Shown here one piece after another: positions 7,833 through 16,861 of a DNA stretch of 64,000 nt. The position numbers and the translations under genes were made by a program. Source of the stretch: Haloarcula limicola (lineage in GTDB: Archaea; Halobacteriota; Halobacteria; Halobacteriales; Haloarculaceae); contig NZ_WRXM01000001.1 of NCBI RefSeq assembly GCF_010119205.1, positions 1,488,001 through 1,552,000 of the forward strand, in the 5' to 3' direction. The first letter of the stretch is position 1. The number at the start of each line of letters is the position of its first letter. Below the pieces are notes generated by a model that was not told where the DNA came from, did no database searches, and saw only the letters and a program-made list of their open reading frames with translations.

Positions 7833-9047
7833 ATGAACGACAGAACGAACGAAACGGACACGCGGGGTCGTCGCCTCCGAGCGACGCTGGCCGACAACTA
7901 CGCGCTCGCGCTCACCGCGCTCTTGCTGGTCGCCGCCCTCGGCGGTGCGGTCACGTACGCGACGCATCTCGACGGCGAGACGCGGACCGAGACGCGACAG
8001 GTGGCGTCCTGGCAGTCGAGCGGCGAGTTCACGCATCAGGCCACTGTCGTCAACGACACGGAGGCGTTCGCGGCCGGCACCGTCCTCCGGAACCGCTCGG
8101 TGTACTACCAGCGACTCACGCCGCGACTGAACGGCTCGTTCGTCTACACGTACGCCGCCAGCGACGGCGGGAACCTCACGGTCGAGACGACGGTGACGCT
8201 CGTCATGCGCTCCGTCGAGGAGACCGGTGAGGGCAACGAGACCGTCTACTGGCGCGTCGAGCGCCCGCTGAACGAGGTCCGCACGTCGTCGCTCGAACCC
8301 GGTGAGCGAGCGGTCGCGCCGTTCTCGGTCAACGCGACCGCGGCGGCCGCGGAGGCCGCCCGCATCGACGGCGAGATGGGCGGAACGCCCGGACAGACCG
8401 AAGTCGCCGTCGTCGCCCGGGTCGAGCGTTCGGGAACGCGCAACGGCCGCCCGGTCGAGGCGAGCGACGCGTCCCGGCTGGCTATCGCCTCCGGCGACGG
8501 CGTCTATCGCGTCAGCGAGTCGGGAGCGATGACCGACTCCGGCGGGCAGACCGAGGAGATCGAGGTCCCCGCGGAGTACGGCCCGCTCCGGACCGCCGGC
8601 GGGCCGCTCCTGTTGCTCCTCGGCGGGGTCGGCGCGCTCGGCCTCGTCAGTGCGCGCCGCTCCGGTCGGTTGACCGTCACGGACGCCGAGCGCCGGTGGC
8701 TCGCGTACCGCTCGACCCGCCGGGAGTTCGACGACTGGATAACGACCGGACGCGTGCCCAGCGAGGCGGAGGGACCGCCGGTCGTCGCGGTCGACTCGCT
8801 CTCGGGACTGGTCGACGTGGCCATCGACACCGACGAGCGCGTCATCGAGGACCGCCGACGCGGGGCCTGTCTCGTCCTCGGCGAGGGACAGTGGTACCGC
8901 TACGACCGGCCGGCGGCACCGACGGGGGTGCGCTCCGAGAACGGCGACGGATCGACCGAGTCCGCCGACGAGCGGCTGATCGCACCGGAGACGAGCGCGT
9001 CCGGCGAACCCGACACGGACGGCGGACCCGCCACAGACGAGAACTGA
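7833..9047 (+). CDS. DUF5305-type membrane protein
   Basis: 404 residues. A helix near the N-terminus (about 25-45) is followed by an extracellular beta-rich domain (50-250) with many N-x-S/T sites, then a second helix (255-275) and a cytoplasmic tail. The pattern agrees with haloarchaeal DUF5305, a family I recall next to S26 peptidases. The gene follows the peptidase by 28 nt and is probably cotranscribed. It could act as a partner or assembly factor for the secreted proteins; no catalytic residues are recognised. The 3' end is D/E-rich and poorly ordered. Confidence 0.75.
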   Translation: MNDRTNETDTRGRRLRATLADNYALALTALLLVAALGGAVTYATHLDGETRTETRQVASWQSSGEFTHQATVVNDTEAFAAGTVLRNRSVYYQRLTPRLNGSFVYTYAASDGGNLTVETTVTLVMRSVEETGEGNETVYWRVERPLNEVRTSSLEPGERAVAPFSVNATAAAAEAARIDGEMGGTPGQTEVAVVARVERSGTRNGRPVEASDASRLAIASGDGVYRVSESGAMTDSGGQTEEIEVPAEYGPLRTAGGPLLLLLGGVGALGLVSARRSGRLTVTDAERRWLAYRSTRREFDDWITTGRVPSEAEGPPVVAVDSLSGLVDVAIDTDERVIEDRRRGACLVLGEGQWYRYDRPAAPTGVRSENGDGSTESADERLIAPETSASGEPDTDGGPATDEN

Positions 9048-9107
9048 GCCGGACTGCCTGACGACCCGACCGTGGAGTATTTCCGCGCCGGAACCGCCAG
9101 ACCAGAC

Positions 9108-11909
9108 ATGGACGCTGCGCTTGGCCCGCCAGCGAAGATGGCCGAGCTGGAGGACGACTTGACGCCGATGATGGCGCAGTACTTCGAGCTCTGCGAGCGC
9201 TACGACGAGGCGCTCGTCCTCTTTCGAGTGGGCGATTTCTACGAAGCCTTTTGCGATGCCGCCGAGCGGGTCGCTCGCCTCTGTGAGATCACGCTGACGA
9301 AGCGGGAGGACTCCACCGGGGAGTACCCGATGGCGGGCATCCCCATCGACAACGCCGAGTCGTACATCGAGACGCTACTGGACGCCGGCTACCGGGTCGC
9401 CGTCGCCGACCAGGTCGAGGACCCCGACGAGGTCAGCGGCGTGGTCGAGCGGGCGGTCACCCGCGTCGTCACGCCCGGGACGCTCACCGAGGCGGAACTG
9501 CTCGGCGGCGCGGACAACAACTACGTCGCGGCGCTGACCGAGGGAGCGGACGACTACGGCCTCGCGCTCGTCGACATCTCGACCGGCGACTGCTACGCGA
9601 CGAGCGTCGGCAGCGAGACGGCCGTCGCCGACGAACTGAGTCGGTTCGGCCCCGCCGAGGCCATCGTCGGCCCCGAGGTGGACGTAGATCGGGACGCGAC
9701 GTTCGGACCGGCGTGTCTCGTGACCGAGTACGACGCCGGGGCGTTCGAGCGTGAGCGGGCCGAGGAACGCATCGAGCGCTACTTCGGCCCGCCCGAGCGG
9801 CTGTTGGCCGGCGACGCCGAGCGGCGGGCCTGCGGCGCGCTGTTGGCCTACGCCGAGTACACCCGCGGCAGCGCGGGCGCGGTCGGTCCCGACGGCGAGC
9901 CGGTCGACCCCGACGTGGACCCCGAGGGGACCCTCGACTACCTCAACCACCTCACGCGCTACGACCCCCGCGAGTACATGCTACTGGACGCGGTGGCCGT
10001 CGAGAGCCTCGAACTGTTCGAGCGGCGCTCCGTGCAGGGCCACGCGAACCTGACGCTCGTCGACACGCTGGACGAGACCGCCTGCGCGCTCGGCCGTCGG
10101 AAACTGACCGACTGGCTCCGCCGCCCGCTGCTGGACGAGGACCGCATCGACGCGCGCCACGAGGCCGTCGACGAACTGTCTCGGGACCCAGCGACCCGCG
10201 AGCGGTTGCACGACCTGTTGACGGACGTGTACGACCTCGAACGGCTCATCTCGCGGGTCTCTCGCGGGCGCGCGAACGCGCGGGACCTGCGCTCGCTCGC
10301 GGCGACGCTGTCGGTGGTGCCCGACGTGCGCGAGGCGCTCTCGGGGGCCGACGCCCGCCTGCTCTCGGACCTCTACGCGACGATCGACCCGCTGGCCGAG
10401 ACGCGCGAGGAGATAGCGGCCGCCGTCCGCCCGGACCCGCCACAGGAGATCACGGAGGGCGGCGTCGTCCGCGAGGGCTACGACGCGGAACTCGACGACC
10501 TGCGCTCGACGGAGCGCTCGGGCAAGCAATGGATCGACGACCTGGAGGCCGACGAGCGCGAGCGGACCGGCATCGACTCGCTGAAAGTCGGCCACAACTC
10601 GGTCCACGGCTACTACATCGAGGTGACCAACGCCAACCTCGATGCCGTACCTGAAGACTACCAGCGCCGACAGACGCTGAAGAACAGCGAGCGGTTCTAC
10701 ACGCCCGAGCTCAAGGAGCGCGAAGAGACGATTCTCCGGGCCGAGAGCGAGGCCGACGACCTGGAGTACGACCTCTTCTGCTCGGTGCGGGACGCCGTCG
10801 CCGACGAGGCCGAACGGGTACAGGCCCTCGCGGACCGACTCGCGCGGCTCGACGTCCTCGTCTCCTTCGCCGAGGTGGCCGCGAACCACGGCTACTGTCG
10901 GCCGACCGTCGGCGGCGACGGCATCGACATCGAGGCCGGGCGACACCCCGTCGTCGAACGCACCGAGGACGCGTTCGTTCCAAACGACACGCACCTCGGC
11001 AGCAGTCCGGTCGGGGCGAGCCGGGCGAACAATGCGGACGGCGCGAACGGCGAGACCGACGCCGAACGGGACCCCTTCTTCGCCGTCGTCACCGGGCCGA
11101 ACATGAGCGGGAAATCGACGTACATGCGGCAGGTCGCGCTCGTCTGCCTGCTGGCACAGGCCGGTAGCTTCGTCCCCGCGGCGTCGGCCGACCTCCCGAT
11201 ACTGGACCGGGTGTTCACCCGCGTCGGGGCCAGCGACGACATCGCCGGCGGGCGCTCGACGTTCATGATCGAGATGACCGAGCTCGCGACCATCCTCTCG
11301 GAGGCGACGGCCGACTCGCTGGTGCTGTTAGACGAGGTGGGGCGGGGGACCTCGACGGCGGACGGGTTAGCTATCGCCCGCGCCGTCACCGAGTACCTCC
11401 ACGACGAGGTGGGCGCGTACACGCTGTTCGCGACCCACCACCACGACCTGACGGCGGCCGCCGAGGAGCTCCCCGGCGTCGCCAACCGCCACTTCCGGAC
11501 GAGCCGCGACGAGGGGCGCGTCGTCTTCGACCACGAACTCGCGCCCGGCGCGGCCGCGGCGTCCTACGGCGTCGAAGTGGCCGACATGGCGGGCGTCCCC
11601 GACGACGTCGTCGCCCACTCTCGGGAACTGCTCGCCGACGAGCGACGGGACGGAGCCGCGGTGACGGGAGACGGTCGCGACGGCGTCGACGGCGGTGACC
11701 ACCCCGAAACGGGAGACGAACCGGTTCCGGCGACGAACGGCCACGACTCGGCCGCTGACGGAGCCGACGGGATAGAACTGGCCGACGACGAGGCGCTGGC
11801 ACGCGAGCTCCGGGAGACCGACGTGGCCACGATGACGCCGCTGGAGGCGCTGAACACGCTCGCGGCGCTCAAGGACCGCGCCGAGCGAGACAGTCCGAGC
11901 GGGGAGTAA
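9108..11909 (+). CDS. mutS: DNA mismatch repair protein MutS
   Basis: 933 residues from the ATG at 9108, preferred over an upstream in-frame GTG-type start because the protein then begins at the usual place. Mismatch-binding motif F-Y-E lies at residues 44-46 (VGDFYEAF). The connector, lever and clamp domains follow, then the ABC-type ATPase with Walker [10 protein letters not shown] at about 663 and Walker [12 protein letters not shown] non-conserved acidic insert precedes the ATPase (about 630-655) and another disordered acidic insert lies near residues 855-895. MutS recognises base mismatches. mutL is not in the window; nucS lies about 390 bp downstream on the other strand. Confidence 0.95.
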   Translation: MDAALGPPAKMAELEDDLTPMMAQYFELCERYDEALVLFRVGDFYEAFCDAAERVARLCEITLTKREDSTGEYPMAGIPIDNAESYIETLLDAGYRVAVADQVEDPDEVSGVVERAVTRVVTPGTLTEAELLGGADNNYVAALTEGADDYGLALVDISTGDCYATSVGSETAVADELSRFGPAEAIVGPEVDVDRDATFGPACLVTEYDAGAFERERAEERIERYFGPPERLLAGDAERRACGALLAYAEYTRGSAGAVGPDGEPVDPDVDPEGTLDYLNHLTRYDPREYMLLDAVAVESLELFERRSVQGHANLTLVDTLDETACALGRRKLTDWLRRPLLDEDRIDARHEAVDELSRDPATRERLHDLLTDVYDLERLISRVSRGRANARDLRSLAATLSVVPDVREALSGADARLLSDLYATIDPLAETREEIAAAVRPDPPQEITEGGVVREGYDAELDDLRSTERSGKQWIDDLEADERERTGIDSLKVGHNSVHGYYIEVTNANLDAVPEDYQRRQTLKNSERFYTPELKEREETILRAESEADDLEYDLFCSVRDAVADEAERVQALADRLARLDVLVSFAEVAANHGYCRPTVGGDGIDIEAGRHPVVERTEDAFVPNDTHLGSSPVGASRANNADGANGETDAERDPFFAVVTGPNMSGKSTYMRQVALVCLLAQAGSFVPAASADLPILDRVFTRVGASDDIAGGRSTFMIEMTELATILSEATADSLVLLDEVGRGTSTADGLAIARAVTEYLHDEVGAYTLFATHHHDLTAAAEELPGVANRHFRTSRDEGRVVFDHELAPGAAAASYGVEVADMAGVPDDVVAHSRELLADERRDGAAVTGDGRDGVDGGDHPETGDEPVPATNGHDSAADGADGIELADDEALARELRETDVATMTPLEALNTLAALKDRAERDSPSGE

Positions 11910-11940
11910 CTGGCAATCAGGTGAAGTCTATGCTTTACTA

Positions 11941-11965
11941 ACCTGTAAGGTACAGGTATTTTTAT
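11941..11965 (+). promoter_or_regulatory. Palindromic operator next to TATA box
   Basis: ACCTGTA and TACAGGT form a perfect 7-bp inverted repeat with a 3-nt spacer (11941-11957). It abuts a TATA-like ATTTTTATCC (11957-11966) ahead of the HalOD1 gene. The position, directly upstream of the TATA box, fits a transcription-factor site. Confidence 0.55.
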
Positions 11966-11974
11966 CCTAGAGAG

Positions 11975-12250
11975 ATGACATCCGCTATGCGAACGTCAGC
12001 CCATACCCCGTCTACGGCCCCGCTGGTCTCGACCAACTTCCAGGATCCGGAGTCGGTCGCTCCGGCGGTCGTCCAGGCGGTCTCGAACGTCAGCGAGGAC
12101 CCGATCGAGTCGCTCCCGCCGCTCAACACGGCCGTGGACCCCGACGCGCTCGCCGCGCTCGTCGAGAGCGGCACGGTCGCGCACGTCGCGTTCAGCTACC
12201 ACGGTCACGACGTGATCGTCACCGCGGAGGGCGACATCGACGTCTACTGA
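11975..12250 (+). CDS. HalOD1 output-domain protein
   Basis: 91 residues. The core (VVQAVSNVSEDPIESLPPLNTAVDPDAL split over residues 32-60, then VAHVAFSYHGHDVIVTAEG) matches the haloarchaeal HalOD1 output domain, a small domain often found alone or at the end of response regulators. Its biochemical role is not established. A second ATG at 11987 is equally possible as the start. The gene lies between mutS and nucS and has its own palindromic operator upstream. Confidence 0.75.
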   Translation: MTSAMRTSAHTPSTAPLVSTNFQDPESVAPAVVQAVSNVSEDPIESLPPLNTAVDPDALAALVESGTVAHVAFSYHGHDVIVTAEGDIDVY

Positions 12251-12300
12251 GTTCCCGGTATCGGTAGTACCCGACGGTCTCGAATCGGTTCAGTAGACGA

Positions 12301-13029
12301 TCACGGCGGGGCGAGCGAGACGAACTCCAGTCCCTTCTCGGCGAGTAGCTGACGCGCGCGATCGGTCACCGACGGCGCGACGAGGACGCCGCGGACCTCC
12401 GTCTCGGCGTGTAGGTCCCGCCTGAGCGCGTCGACGTACCGATTCAGTTGGCCGACGGCGTCCGGGCCGACCCGTCGGCGCTTGAGTTCGACGACGACGG
12501 TCCGCCCGGCGGCGTCCTCGCCGTAGACGTCGACCGCGCCCGCGGGCGTCTCGCGCTCGGTGGCGAGCGGCGTGAAGCCCGCTTCGACGAGGTCCGGCGT
12601 CTCCAGTATCCGCTCTTTCAGGTCGGCCTCGGTTCCGGTGACGGCCAGCTCCTCGGGGTCGCTCACGTCGAAGGCCGCGGCGTGGGCCACCGTCTCGAAG
12701 GCGATCTCGAGTTCCTCGTCGGGCGTCGTCCGCTCCGAGAGAATCACCAGCGACCCCTCGGCGACGGTGACGGAGTGGTCACACCCCGGCGGTTGCCAGT
12801 TCACGGGTTGCTGTCCCTCGTCGGTGTGGACCAGCGCGGTCCCGTCCGGCTTCAGCGTCACGTGGCGGTCGCCGAGACCCAGCGAACTGGCCGCGCGGCC
12901 CTGATACTCGACGGTACAGGCGCCGAACAGCGTCACCATCGCGCCCCGGTCGATCGCCCGCTCGACGAGGTCGCGCGCGGTGTCGGGGGCGGGGTGGCTC
13001 AGCGTCTCGACGGCGCTCTCGGCGGTCAC
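12301..13029 (-). CDS. nucS: Endonuclease NucS (EndoMS)
   Basis: 242 residues. The C-terminal PD-(D/E)xK nuclease is complete: Asp167 in GAVDVYG, Glu181 and Lys183 in VVVELKRR, and Gln194 in GQLNRYV. The N-terminal dimerisation domain precedes it. Archaeal and actinobacterial NucS/EndoMS cuts both strands at mismatched DNA and also acts on flaps and single strands. The length matches the family. A small DUF6735-like gene lies just upstream on the same strand (9 nt between). mutS is close by on the other strand, so two distinct mismatch-recognition systems are neighbours. Confidence 0.92.
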   Translation of the reverse strand: MTAESAVETLSHPAPDTARDLVERAIDRGAMVTLFGACTVEYQGRAASSLGLGDRHVTLKPDGTALVHTDEGQQPVNWQPPGCDHSVTVAEGSLVILSERTTPDEELEIAFETVAHAAAFDVSDPEELAVTGTEADLKERILETPDLVEAGFTPLATERETPAGAVDVYGEDAAGRTVVVELKRRRVGPDAVGQLNRYVDALRRDLHAETEVRGVLVAPSVTDRARQLLAEKGLEFVSLAPP

Positions 13030-13038
13030 GACTCGCGG

Positions 13039-13473
13039 TTAGCGGTCGGTCCGTAAAAAGGACGCGTCGCCGGGGAGGAACACCGCATCGGCCCGCAGAC
13101 GAAGCGCGGCGAGCAGGCCGTCCCGGACGGTCCGAACGTCGATACCGTCGCCGACCACCTCGCAGGCCCGGCTCTTCGTCTCCACCCACCACTCGCGTAG
13201 CGCCGCCGGGTCGTCGGTGCGGGCGAGCGCGACGTCTCCGCGGTCGGCGAGCGTCGGGTCCAGCCAGCAGACGCAGTAGCGCCGGACCGTCCCGTCACAG
13301 ACGAGCAACTGATCGAACCCCGCGTCGAGTCGCGCACAGACGGCCGCTGCCGGCCATTCCGTTCCGAGCGGCTCGGACTGCGCGACCGGGTCGGCGTCGA
13401 CGCCCCAATGCGCGTACCGGCAGTCGAATCGGCCGTCCGCACGCTCGACGGCGACGAGGGTCCGCCGCCCCAT
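13039..13473 (-). CDS. Haloarchaeal conserved protein (DUF6735-like)
   Basis: 144 residues from the ATG at 13473, chosen because the protein then opens with MGRRTLVAVERADGRFDCRY, the usual start of this haloarchaeal family as I recall it. No membrane segment, signal or catalytic motif is evident. It precedes nucS on the same strand with a 9-nt gap, so they are likely one operon, but a role in repair is not shown by the sequence. Confidence 0.65.
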   Translation of the reverse strand: MGRRTLVAVERADGRFDCRYAHWGVDADPVAQSEPLGTEWPAAAVCARLDAGFDQLLVCDGTVRRYCVCWLDPTLADRGDVALARTDDPAALREWWVETKSRACEVVGDGIDVRTVRDGLLAALRLRADAVFLPGDASFLRTDR

Positions 13474-13634
13474 CAGCGACCGCCTCCCCGCTTTTCGCAC
13501 ATGCACGTCGGTGGCCGCGTCCCCCTACTTCAACGCTCGCTCGACGGCCGTCGGGACACGGCGGAACCGGCGACCCCGTCGAAGTATGCTAATCATGCAC
13601 AACCCTCAAGTATCGCGTCGCCGTATCGGTACGT

Positions 13635-13931
13635 ATGATGGGGAGCGAATGGCTGTACGGTGCCATCGCCCTGCTCGTCGGGCTGCACGTCCTGACGATG
13701 CTGTACGCCTACCGCCGGCAGAGCGACCCCGCCGCCGGCGCCACGCAGACGGACGCGGAGACGCGTCCAGCGGTCGGCAGCGACGAGGAAGAGGAGGCCG
13801 ACGGAACCGTCAACTGCGCTCACTGCGGCACCGTCAACCAGCAGGGCTATCAGTTCTGCCGGGAGTGCGTCGCCGACCTCTCCGGTAGCGCGCCCCGGCG
13901 ACAGTCGCCCGACCACACCCAACCATACTGA
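13635..13931 (+). CDS. Membrane-anchored zinc-ribbon protein
   Basis: 98 residues. One N-terminal membrane helix (7-26) is followed by an acidic linker and a zinc ribbon with Cys61, Cys64, Cys75 and Cys78 (CAHC, FCREC). The ribbon faces the cytoplasm if the short N-terminus is outside. Such proteins are common and uncharacterised in haloarchaea. It has no clear partner here; the next gene begins about 50 nt later. Confidence 0.7.
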   Translation: MMGSEWLYGAIALLVGLHVLTMLYAYRRQSDPAAGATQTDAETRPAVGSDEEEEADGTVNCAHCGTVNQQGYQFCRECVADLSGSAPRRQSPDHTQPY

Positions 13932-13982
13932 GATCGCTCCCGGAGGGGTGCGTTTAGGTGCGTGGGAAGCGACGGCTTCGAC

Positions 13983-14966
13983 ATGCGTTTCGGAGTGCTC
14001 TCGACGGCGGAGATCGGACGCGAGTCGGTGATTCCAGCCATCCAGCGGAGCGAGCACGCGGTCGCCGCGATCGGCTCCCGCGACGCCGACCGCGCCCGCG
14101 CCGTCGCCGACCAACTCGGCATCGAGTCGGCTTACAGCGACTACGAGACGATGCTCGCCGAGGCCGACATCGACGCGGTGTACAACCCGCTGCCCAACGG
14201 TCTCCACGCCGAGTGGAGCCGACGGGCCGCGGACGCGGGCCTGCACGTCCTCTGTGAGAAGCCGCTGGCCGTCGACGCCGCCGAGGCCGCCGACCTCTTT
14301 TCCTACTTCGAGGACCGCGGCGTCACGCTGATGGAGGCGTTCATGTATCAGTTCCACCCGCGGACCGAGCGGGCGCGCGAGGTCGTCGGCGAGGAACTCG
14401 GCGAGATCACCTCGGTCGACGCCTCGTTCACCTTCCGCCTCGACGACGCCGGGGACATCCGCTTGGACCCCGACCTCGCGGGGGGCAGCCTGATGGACGT
14501 GGGCTGTTACGCGGTCAGCGCGGTTCGCGGGTTCCTGGGCGAACCCGACCGCGCGTACGGCCACGCCGTCGACTCGCGGGCGACGAGCGTCGATACGACT
14601 TTCTCCGGCGTCCTCGAATACGACGACGGCCGGGTCGGGCGGGTCGCCTGTGGTTTCGATACGCCGAATAACGAACGCTACCGCGTCGAGACCACGGACG
14701 GCTGGCTCGAAGCGCGGAACTGCTTCGGTCCGGGCCCCGACCAGTCGGTGTCGCTCACCTACGCCGTCGACGGCCGAGAGGCGACCGAGACGTTCGACGC
14801 CGTCGACCAGTACACCCTGCAGGCCGAGGCGTTCGCCGACGCCGTCGCGGCCGGCGAGACGCCCCGCGTCGACCGCGCGGAGTCGATGGGGAACGCGCGC
14901 ACGATCGACGCGCTGTATCGGAGCGCCGAAGAGGGGGCGCCGGTGGCCGTCGCCGATCCGAACTGA
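13983..14966 (+). CDS. Gfo/Idh/MocA oxidoreductase, sugar dehydrogenase type
   Basis: 327 residues from the ATG at 13983 (MRFGVLSTAEIG). The N-terminal Rossmann fold and the EKPLAV motif (Glu92-Lys93-Pro94, with the catalytic Lys) place it in the Gfo/Idh/MocA family. LMEAFMYQFHPR and GGSLMDVGCY are typical of the NADP-dependent D-xylose/aldose 1-dehydrogenase branch. It would oxidise an aldose to the lactone in the cytoplasm; the exact sugar is not fixed by sequence. An aldo/keto reductase gene follows 42 nt later on the same strand, suggesting linked sugar redox steps. Confidence 0.85.
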   Translation: MRFGVLSTAEIGRESVIPAIQRSEHAVAAIGSRDADRARAVADQLGIESAYSDYETMLAEADIDAVYNPLPNGLHAEWSRRAADAGLHVLCEKPLAVDAAEAADLFSYFEDRGVTLMEAFMYQFHPRTERAREVVGEELGEITSVDASFTFRLDDAGDIRLDPDLAGGSLMDVGCYAVSAVRGFLGEPDRAYGHAVDSRATSVDTTFSGVLEYDDGRVGRVACGFDTPNNERYRVETTDGWLEARNCFGPGPDQSVSLTYAVDGREATETFDAVDQYTLQAEAFADAVAAGETPRVDRAESMGNARTIDALYRSAEEGAPVAVADPN

Positions 14967-15008
14967 CTGGGCCAAACCGTTTTTGCCCGCCGACGACTTC
15001 GGGGGAAC

Positions 15009-15848
15009 GTGACGATTCCCACCACGACACTGCCGAGCGGCGACGAGCTCCCGATGGTCGGCGTCGGGACGTGGCAACTGGACGACGACACCGTCGGCGA
15101 CTCCGTGCGAGCGGGGTTAGACGCCGGCTACGGCCACGTCGACACCGCCGAGGGGTACCACAACGAAGCCGCCATCGGCGACGCCCTTTCCGAGTACGAC
15201 CGCGAAGACTACTTCCTCACCTCGAAGGTCCTGCCGAAACACCTCGACTACGAGTCGGTCATCGCCGCCTGTGAGGCGTCGCTCGATCGGCTGAACACGG
15301 AGTACCTCGACCTGTATCTGGTCCACTGGCCCAACCCGGCGATCTCGATCCGCGAGACGATGAACGCGATGGCCCACCTGAAAGAGGCGGGCAAGGTCCG
15401 GAACGTCGGCGTCTCGAACTTCAGCGCCTACCAACTCAGCACCGCCCAGCACGTCAGCGACGTGCCCATCGCGGTCAACCAGATCGAGTACCACCCGTGG
15501 AACACCCAGGACGACGTGGTCGAGCACTGCCGCGAGACCGACACCGTCGTCGAGGCCGCCGCGCCGCTCGGTCGGACCGAGGTGTTCGAGGACGAGACGA
15601 TCCAGACCGTCGCCGAGGAGTACGGCCGCTCGGTCCCGCAGGTCATCCTGAAGTGGGCCGTCGAGAACGACGTCGTGCCCCTCCCGAAGTCCACCTCGCC
15701 GGACCACGTCCGGGCCAACCTCGAACTGTTCGACTGGGACCTCGCTGAGGAGGACCGCCGGCGCATCGACGACATCGACCGCCACCAGCCGGTGTACGAC
15801 CACCCCGCGCGGGACTGGACGAGCGACACCTACGGCATCTCGCAGTAG
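15009..15848 (+). CDS. Aldo/keto reductase
   Basis: 279 residues from a GTG start; there is no ATG before residue 16. The catalytic tetrad is present: Asp45 and Tyr50 (VDTAEGYHNE), Lys73 (LTSKVLP) and His106 (LYLVHWP). A C-terminal IPKS-like NADPH-binding motif appears as PLPKSTSPDHV. It reduces aldehydes or ketones with NADPH, as in the 2,5-diketo-gluconate reductase branch. It follows a sugar dehydrogenase gene closely and could act on a related carbohydrate. Confidence 0.9.
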   Translation: MTIPTTTLPSGDELPMVGVGTWQLDDDTVGDSVRAGLDAGYGHVDTAEGYHNEAAIGDALSEYDREDYFLTSKVLPKHLDYESVIAACEASLDRLNTEYLDLYLVHWPNPAISIRETMNAMAHLKEAGKVRNVGVSNFSAYQLSTAQHVSDVPIAVNQIEYHPWNTQDDVVEHCRETDTVVEAAAPLGRTEVFEDETIQTVAEEYGRSVPQVILKWAVENDVVPLPKSTSPDHVRANLELFDWDLAEEDRRRIDDIDRHQPVYDHPARDWTSDTYGISQ

Positions 15849-15855
15849 GCCGTCT

Positions 15856-16038
15856 ATGGGGCCGCCCGCGCCGACCCGACTCGACGCCGCGGCGGCCGCG
15901 AGCGTCGCGCTCTGTCTCCTCGTCGCGTACTATCTCGCGCCGGGGCCGACGGTGCAGTACGCCGCGTGGCTGGCGGTCTTCTGCGTCTGGATGGCGTGGT
16001 TCGTCGCCTTCGGCGCGCGGTGGCTCTACGCCGAGTGA
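15856..16038 (+). CDS. Small two-helix membrane protein
   Basis: 60 residues with two hydrophobic segments (about 15-32 and 35-57). It begins 7 nt after the aldo/keto reductase stop and is probably cotranscribed with it. No known function; the sequence ends in WLYAE. Similar short membrane proteins are widespread in haloarchaea. Confidence 0.6.
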   Translation: MGPPAPTRLDAAAAASVALCLLVAYYLAPGPTVQYAAWLAVFCVWMAWFVAFGARWLYAE

Positions 16039-16134
16039 CTGTCCGATCCGCACGTGCAAACGGCCTGACTCGAATGGTTTACTCGATTCCGTGTCAGAGA
16101 GATTTTATTAACTCCCGGTCCGTATGCACAGTTG

Positions 16135-16272
16135 ATGCCTCGCATCGAAGTCTCGGAAAACCTGTACCGCCAGCTCGAAGACGAGGCCAACGGAGAGGCC
16201 ATCGACGACACCATCTGGAAGATGGTCGGTACGTACCGCCGCAAGCACAACCCCGAATCAGACCGCCGATAG
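16135..16272 (+). CDS. 45-residue ribbon-helix-helix-like protein
   Basis: A short frame starting MPRIEVSENLYRQLEDEANG. The pattern of a beta-strand (RIEVSENLY) followed by a helix is that of small haloarchaeal ribbon-helix-helix-like or antitoxin-like proteins (I recall a DUF7557 group). A TATA-like TTTTATTA lies about 29 nt upstream (16102-16109), fitting a leaderless gene. No toxin gene is adjacent. Function unknown. Confidence 0.6.
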   Translation: MPRIEVSENLYRQLEDEANGEAIDDTIWKMVGTYRRKHNPESDRR

Positions 16273-16861
16273 CACCACGCTGCCGACTGTTCTTTGTTGA
16301 CTCACCCCCGAGCGATAGCGCCGTCTGTCTGGCGAGTCGCTGACTGCTCGACCGACGCGTTTTCGCGTAGACGCGTCGCTCGCCACGCGATAGCGACCAG
16401 CCGGAGTCGCTGATAGCGCTTCTTCGAGACGATCGGGACAGCGTCGCTTTCGGTCCCGTACGCCAGTACCGACAGCGCCGTCGCGGGTTCCGTAGCCGCG
16501 GGAATCGAGGCGTTTCGCGGGTGGAAACGGCCGACTAACCCCTCGGAAACCGCGTCTCTGAGTTCGCTACCCCCACTTGGTAAGCACCTGCGTACTAGCT
16601 CGCTCTAACCGTCGTAAACCGGCTTTTGAACGATAGCTATCGGTGTCAAATCTCGGTCATACAAGCCATAACAAAGGTGTCAACTGGAGCAAAGATGAGC
16701 GATGGCCCCGACAGGTCGACCGACTGCTGTCTCCCAGCGTGAGCGGAGCGGAGGTCACGCCGCTCGGACTCGCTCGCCGCCCGGGAGGGGGGTTCGGCAT
16801 TGGGCTGTCGGTGCCAGTTGAGAATCATGCAAACAGTCACAGCGAACCAGTTAGGGAGAGG
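16273..16861. other. 590-bp gap with possible gene remnant and a palindrome
   Basis: On the minus strand a 100-codon open stretch (16604-16302) lacks any ATG or GTG start but reads like protein (e.g. TALSVLAYGTESDAVPIVSK); it may be a decayed gene fragment. Just upstream of the giant exported-protein gene is a perfect 12-bp palindrome CGATAGCTATCG (16631-16642). No RNA gene was recognised. Confidence 0.3.
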
